Shown here in pieces: positions 61,212-64,000 of a stretch of 64,000 nt of DNA (positions within the stretch are counted from its first letter, which is position 1; the number at the start of each line of letters is the position of its first letter). The position numbers and the translations under genes are program-made. The stretch is taken from positions 310,001 through 374,000 of the forward strand of contig NZ_JAAOZB010000002.1 of assembly GCF_011761265.1 (NCBI RefSeq). Reading direction: 5' to 3'. Below the pieces are notes generated by a model. That model was not told the origin of the DNA. It saw only the letters and a list, made by a program, of their open reading frames with translations, and searched no databases. The DNA comes from Microbacterium halimionae (GTDB lineage: Bacteria > Actinomycetota > Actinomycetes > Actinomycetales > Microbacteriaceae).

Positions 61212-61287
61212 GGGCCTGTGGCGCAGTTGGTAGCGCGCCTCGTTCGCATCGAGGAGGTCAGGGGTTCAAATCCCCTCAGGTCCACCA
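61212..61287 (+). tRNA. tRNA-Ala (anticodon CGC)
   Basis: Acceptor GGGCCTG pairs with CAGGTCC (one G-U). The anticodon stem CCTCG/CGAGG encloses TTCGCAT (anticodon CGC). The T arm is GGGG-TTCAAAT-CCCC. The discriminator A is followed by an encoded CCA (61285-61287). It reads GCG codons. A T run follows at once and may serve as the terminator. Confidence 0.95.
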
Positions 61288-61715
61288 TTTTTTGATATTT
61301 TCGCGCATCTATGGGGATGATGCTCGATCAGACGCGCAAGCCGGTACCTGTCGGCGGCCCTTTTCTTTGCGGGCGATTGTGTGGCTGACCCCTGTTTCTT
61401 CGTTCGTATGTCTTTAGGGTCGTTGACCATGCGAGTGCGTCGAAGGGACTTTAGCGACGTGCTCGAACCGTTTCAGTATCGGAGCGCTTCAGCGAGTTTT
61501 CGACAGGATTTTTGTCGTCGCTTGTCGAAGGTTTCGGCGCTTCAGGTTGGGTCCGATTTCTCGGCAAAAAAACATCTTCCTCATAGGTCGTTCATAGTGA
61601 TACATTTCTGAAGCTTGTTCGGGTTTCTGGTTCGCCACAGGGGCGGCCGCAGCGCAAGTGTTTGGGGATGCGCGCGCTGCTAATGCTCCGCGCGCCCTCG
61701 CGTAGTGGGGGATAC
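61288..61715. other. Gene-free stretch between tRNA-Ala and the large surface gene
   Basis: About 430 bp with no convincing gene. It is lower in GC than the flanks, starts with tttttgatattttcgcgc after the tRNA, and includes a T-rich stretch (cttttctttgc near 61361). The last part probably holds the promoter of the gene at 61716. I find no integrase and no clear repeat of the tRNA end within the window. Confidence 0.45.
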
Positions 61716-64000
61716 GTGGAAACTAGGGCTGAGGCGAGCGCGGCTTCGAAGGCGCGCATTACCGCACGGCGGGGCCGTTTTGTTCCGATCCTTCTGATCT
61801 CGTCTTTGATAGGCGCGAGCGTCGTGGCGGGTATCCAGTCATCGCAGACACCGCCGGGTGGGGTCGATTGCTCCCTCGCCGAGGTTGAGACATCCGATGA
61901 GGCGGGGAGCATAGCGGCCGCTTGTGACGTTGAGGTCGAAGTTCTTAGTGAGCGCACACCCTGGGTGACCGTGTTCGCTCGCCCCGACGGGCAGACGCGG
62001 ATGACGGTGGACGCGGTCCCTGAGCACACGAACGTGAACGGTGTGTGGGAGCCGATTGATGTTTCTGTCATCCCTGCGGCTGTGCCCGCGAATGTGGCGG
62101 AGGACGCCACGAGTGTCTCTGGTCACGGCGGCGGTGTCGGTGCGCCAGCTACGACACGCACTGACGTCTTTCCGATTGTCGAAGAGCGCACAGTTGGCGA
62201 CACCGTGGTGGACGACGAGGTCACAGACGACGGTGAAGATCCTGAGGATGAAGGCGGCGGGGCCATCGATATCGATACGGAGTCGATGCTCGGCGTCGCC
62301 GCTCCGGTGTTTCCACTCTGGTTCAACCCGGGTGGCGACGCAGGTGAAGGGCTTCCGCTCGGCGTCGTTGAACGTGACGACGCATGGGTCAAGTTGTGGT
62401 TTCCGCTTCCGCTACCAGAGCCCACGCTTGATGACAGGTTTGTGACGTACGAACTCGCCGCCGGGGCGCGCCTGATTGTCGCGGTGATGGTCGATGGATC
62501 GGGATTCCGACCCGTGGTCGAACTGGATACGCCGGAGGCCGCCGACTGGTTGGAGGACGAACTTTCGTTGGCACGTGAAGAGCGCGGATTGCCCGGGTCT
62601 GGTCTGCAGATGCCATTCGAGGTCGAGGCTTCTGACGGGGTGAGCATGCAGGGAGTAGAGGACACCGGGTTCGAGTTCGTCAATGAAAGCGGGGAGATCC
62701 TCTTCTCCAGCCCGCCGTCGCTGATGTGGGACTCTAGCGCCGACGCGGCGGAAGATAGCGGGGAGGTGCGCGCGGAATTTCCTCTTCCCGGCGACCGATC
62801 GCTCGTGATGCCGGTAGATGTCGTGGCAGGAGACGAGGGTGAGGGCACGGTCCTCGTGTCGCCAAATGAGGAGATGCTGTCGGATGCCGACACCGTCTGG
62901 CCAGTGAGGATTGACCCGACGCTGGGTGGACGGACACCAACAGCATGGGTCGCGGTGCGCACAGGCGGCTATACCAGCGCGATTTACAAGTGGGCCGACA
63001 CGTCGTCCCGCGTCGGCGAGTCGATGGGGCACTGCTCCCTATCGTGGACCTCAGCATGTGTGACGACCTTCACATCGCGCCTGGTGTGGGAGTTCCGCGA
63101 CAGCGGCAGCAACTCCGTAGGAAGTTGGCTCGACAAACTTTCGGGATCCGACATTACCTCCGCGACATTCTCCGCCGACCCAGGACAACGTGGAAACTGC
63201 ACGTCAACCCGGACGGATGCTTACCAGACCGATGGGATCTCCAGTTCGCAGCAGAGCTGGAGCAGTATGGGTTTCCTCAAGTACGCCTCCAACATCACTG
63301 CTCCGCAAGGCGACGCATGCTCTGACTCCGGGGTGCGCCGAGAGTGGGACGTGAAGAGCGTCGTTGTCGACGGGTCTAACCAAAACTGGCCATCGGTGAC
63401 CATCGGTCTTAAAGCGAACAATGAGTCCAGCTCAAGCGGGTATAAGACGTACAAGAACGACGCGCGCCTCGACATCGTTTTCAACCGGGCACCGAATGTC
63501 CCGACGAGCGTAAAAATGACATCGCCCGCGCAATCGTGTGTGTCGGGTAGTAGTCGCCCCGTGTTGGCGACTACGACGCCGACTTTTTCTGCGGTTGCTT
63601 CGGACCCCGACGGCGGAAATGTCCGCGTTCGGTTTCAGGTATATATTCCGAGCCCAGAGTCAGAAGCCTGGAACAGCGGTGACCTTGCCGCGAAGGCTTC
63701 CGGGTCTACCTTCTCCGCAAAGGTCGCGTCTGGAAAACTCGTTGCCGGAAAGGTTTACCGCTATAGGGCGTACACGACTGACGGGGCGCGGCGATCGTCG
63801 TGGTCGTCGGCGTTCTGCGAGTTCACGGTCGATGTGACGAAACCGGCATCGCCGACGGTGACTCCCGTGCGCACCGGTGTTGCCGCGATTTACGACAGCG
63901 ATGTGGAGCGCGGTGGTGTCGGCGTGGCAGGAAAGTTCACCATCAGCCGCGGCAACTCAAGCGATGTAACGCAGTTTAAATACTCGTTCAACAACACCTC
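61716..64000 (+). CDS. Large secreted protein, N-terminal part (Rhs/wall-associated-like), runs off the window
   Basis: An open frame runs from GTG 61716 (GGGGGA 4 bp ahead) to the end of the window, at least 761 residues. It has an N-terminal signal helix (RFVPILLISSLIGASVVAGI). The next block (VLSERTPWVTVFARPDGQTR, NGVWEPIDVSVIPAAVP) resembles the opening domain of actinobacterial Rhs- or wall-associated exoproteins. An acidic stretch (EVTDDGEDPEDEGGGAIDID), a beta-rich domain (FNPGGDAGEGLPLG, VWPVRIDPTLGGRT), a Cys-containing lectin-like part and fibronectin-like units (VASDPDGGNVRVRFQVYIPS, YRYRAYTTDGARRSSWS) follow. The C-terminus, where a toxin would sit in Rhs proteins, is not visible. 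Confidence 0.75.
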   Translation, partial: METRAEASAASKARITARRGRFVPILLISSLIGASVVAGIQSSQTPPGGVDCSLAEVETSDEAGSIAAACDVEVEVLSERTPWVTVFARPDGQTRMTVDAVPEHTNVNGVWEPIDVSVIPAAVPANVAEDATSVSGHGGGVGAPATTRTDVFPIVEERTVGDTVVDDEVTDDGEDPEDEGGGAIDIDTESMLGVAAPVFPLWFNPGGDAGEGLPLGVVERDDAWVKLWFPLPLPEPTLDDRFVTYELAAGARLIVAVMVDGSGFRPVVELDTPEAADWLEDELSLAREERGLPGSGLQMPFEVEASDGVSMQGVEDTGFEFVNESGEILFSSPPSLMWDSSADAAEDSGEVRAEFPLPGDRSLVMPVDVVAGDEGEGTVLVSPNEEMLSDADTVWPVRIDPTLGGRTPTAWVAVRTGGYTSAIYKWADTSSRVGESMGHCSLSWTSACVTTFTSRLVWEFRDSGSNSVGSWLDKLSGSDITSATFSADPGQRGNCTSTRTDAYQTDGISSSQQSWSSMGFLKYASNITAPQGDACSDSGVRREWDVKSVVVDGSNQNWPSVTIGLKANNESSSSGYKTYKNDARLDIVFNRAPNVPTSVKMTSPAQSCVSGSSRPVLATTTPTFSAVASDPDGGNVRVRFQVYIPSPESEAWNSGDLAAKASGSTFSAKVASGKLVAGKVYRYRAYTTDGARRSSWSSAFCEFTVDVTKPASPTVTPVRTGVAAIYDSDVERGGVGVAGKFTISRGNSSDVTQFKYSFNNT

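Noticed and set aside
62123-62962. 279-codon minus-strand frame near the right edge
   Set aside because: The plus strand carries a continuous 761-codon frame with signal peptide and domain patterns; the minus frame is Ser/Pro-rich antisense.
1-64000. CRISPR array
   Set aside because: No set of regularly spaced identical 25-40-bp repeats was seen. The tandem repeats found are the 18-bp, 22-bp and hexapeptide-coding types listed.

Overview
The window is a chromosomal segment of a high-GC actinobacterium, most likely a member of the Microbacteriaceae. Pointers are an Lsr2-type nucleoid protein, an actinobacterial imuA'-imuB-dnaE2 mutasome under a LexA box, a DUF222 HNH endonuclease pair, SipW-dependent surface proteins, and many GTG or TTG starts with some apparently leaderless genes. 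This is judged from protein patterns only; no database search was possible.

Layout. 1-5.9 kb: the end of a DMT-type transporter, then the SOS mutagenesis operon imuA'-imuB-dnaE2. 5.9-12.9 kb: a large ATPase-LuxR regulator facing a surface cluster (SipW-dependent secreted protein, ER-type signal peptidase, LPXTG protein, choice-of-anchor G-like protein), with a perfect LacI-type palindrome between them. 12.7-15.3 kb: a small membrane protein, a cysteine-free HesB-like protein and a PoxB-like ThDP enzyme. 15.3-31.9 kb: a tRNA-Arg(CCU) followed by a mosaic island. It starts with a compact block of a fused C5-methyltransferase/Vsr nuclease, an Eco57I-like adenine methyltransferase, a two-headed GHKL ATPase/histidine kinase, a receiver-domain protein and an unknown protein. 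This is my best candidate for an undescribed defence or epigenetic system. A HEPN/Toprim-like gene faces it. The rest of the island is wreckage: a recombinase C-terminus, a frame-broken MobF relaxase, a GmrSD-like nuclease remnant, a TetR fragment, a lipoprotein with a stop in its signal peptide, and an EncFtn-like ferritin fragment.

32-48.5 kb: a repeat-rich secreted protein, then a K+ channel plus HNH endonuclease pair. A minus-strand seven-gene carbohydrate operon follows (binding protein, two permeases, carboxylesterase, ROK regulator, pyranose/C-glycoside-oxidase-like GMC enzyme, TIM-barrel isomerase-like protein). Then a second copy of the channel/HNH pair appears, whose channel gene is internally deleted. 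The sugar operon is thus bracketed by long direct repeats.

48.6-61.2 kb is mostly core: alpha/beta hydrolase, ABC1 kinase, FGE-like protein, Lsr2, an alkyltransferase-like protein lacking the active cysteine, a giant degenerate SF1 helicase-like protein, MscL, FmdB, 5-formyl-THF cyclo-ligase, GalU, a GNAT acetyltransferase and a coiled-coil membrane protein. A tRNA-Ala(CGC) follows, and a large secreted protein runs off the end of the window.
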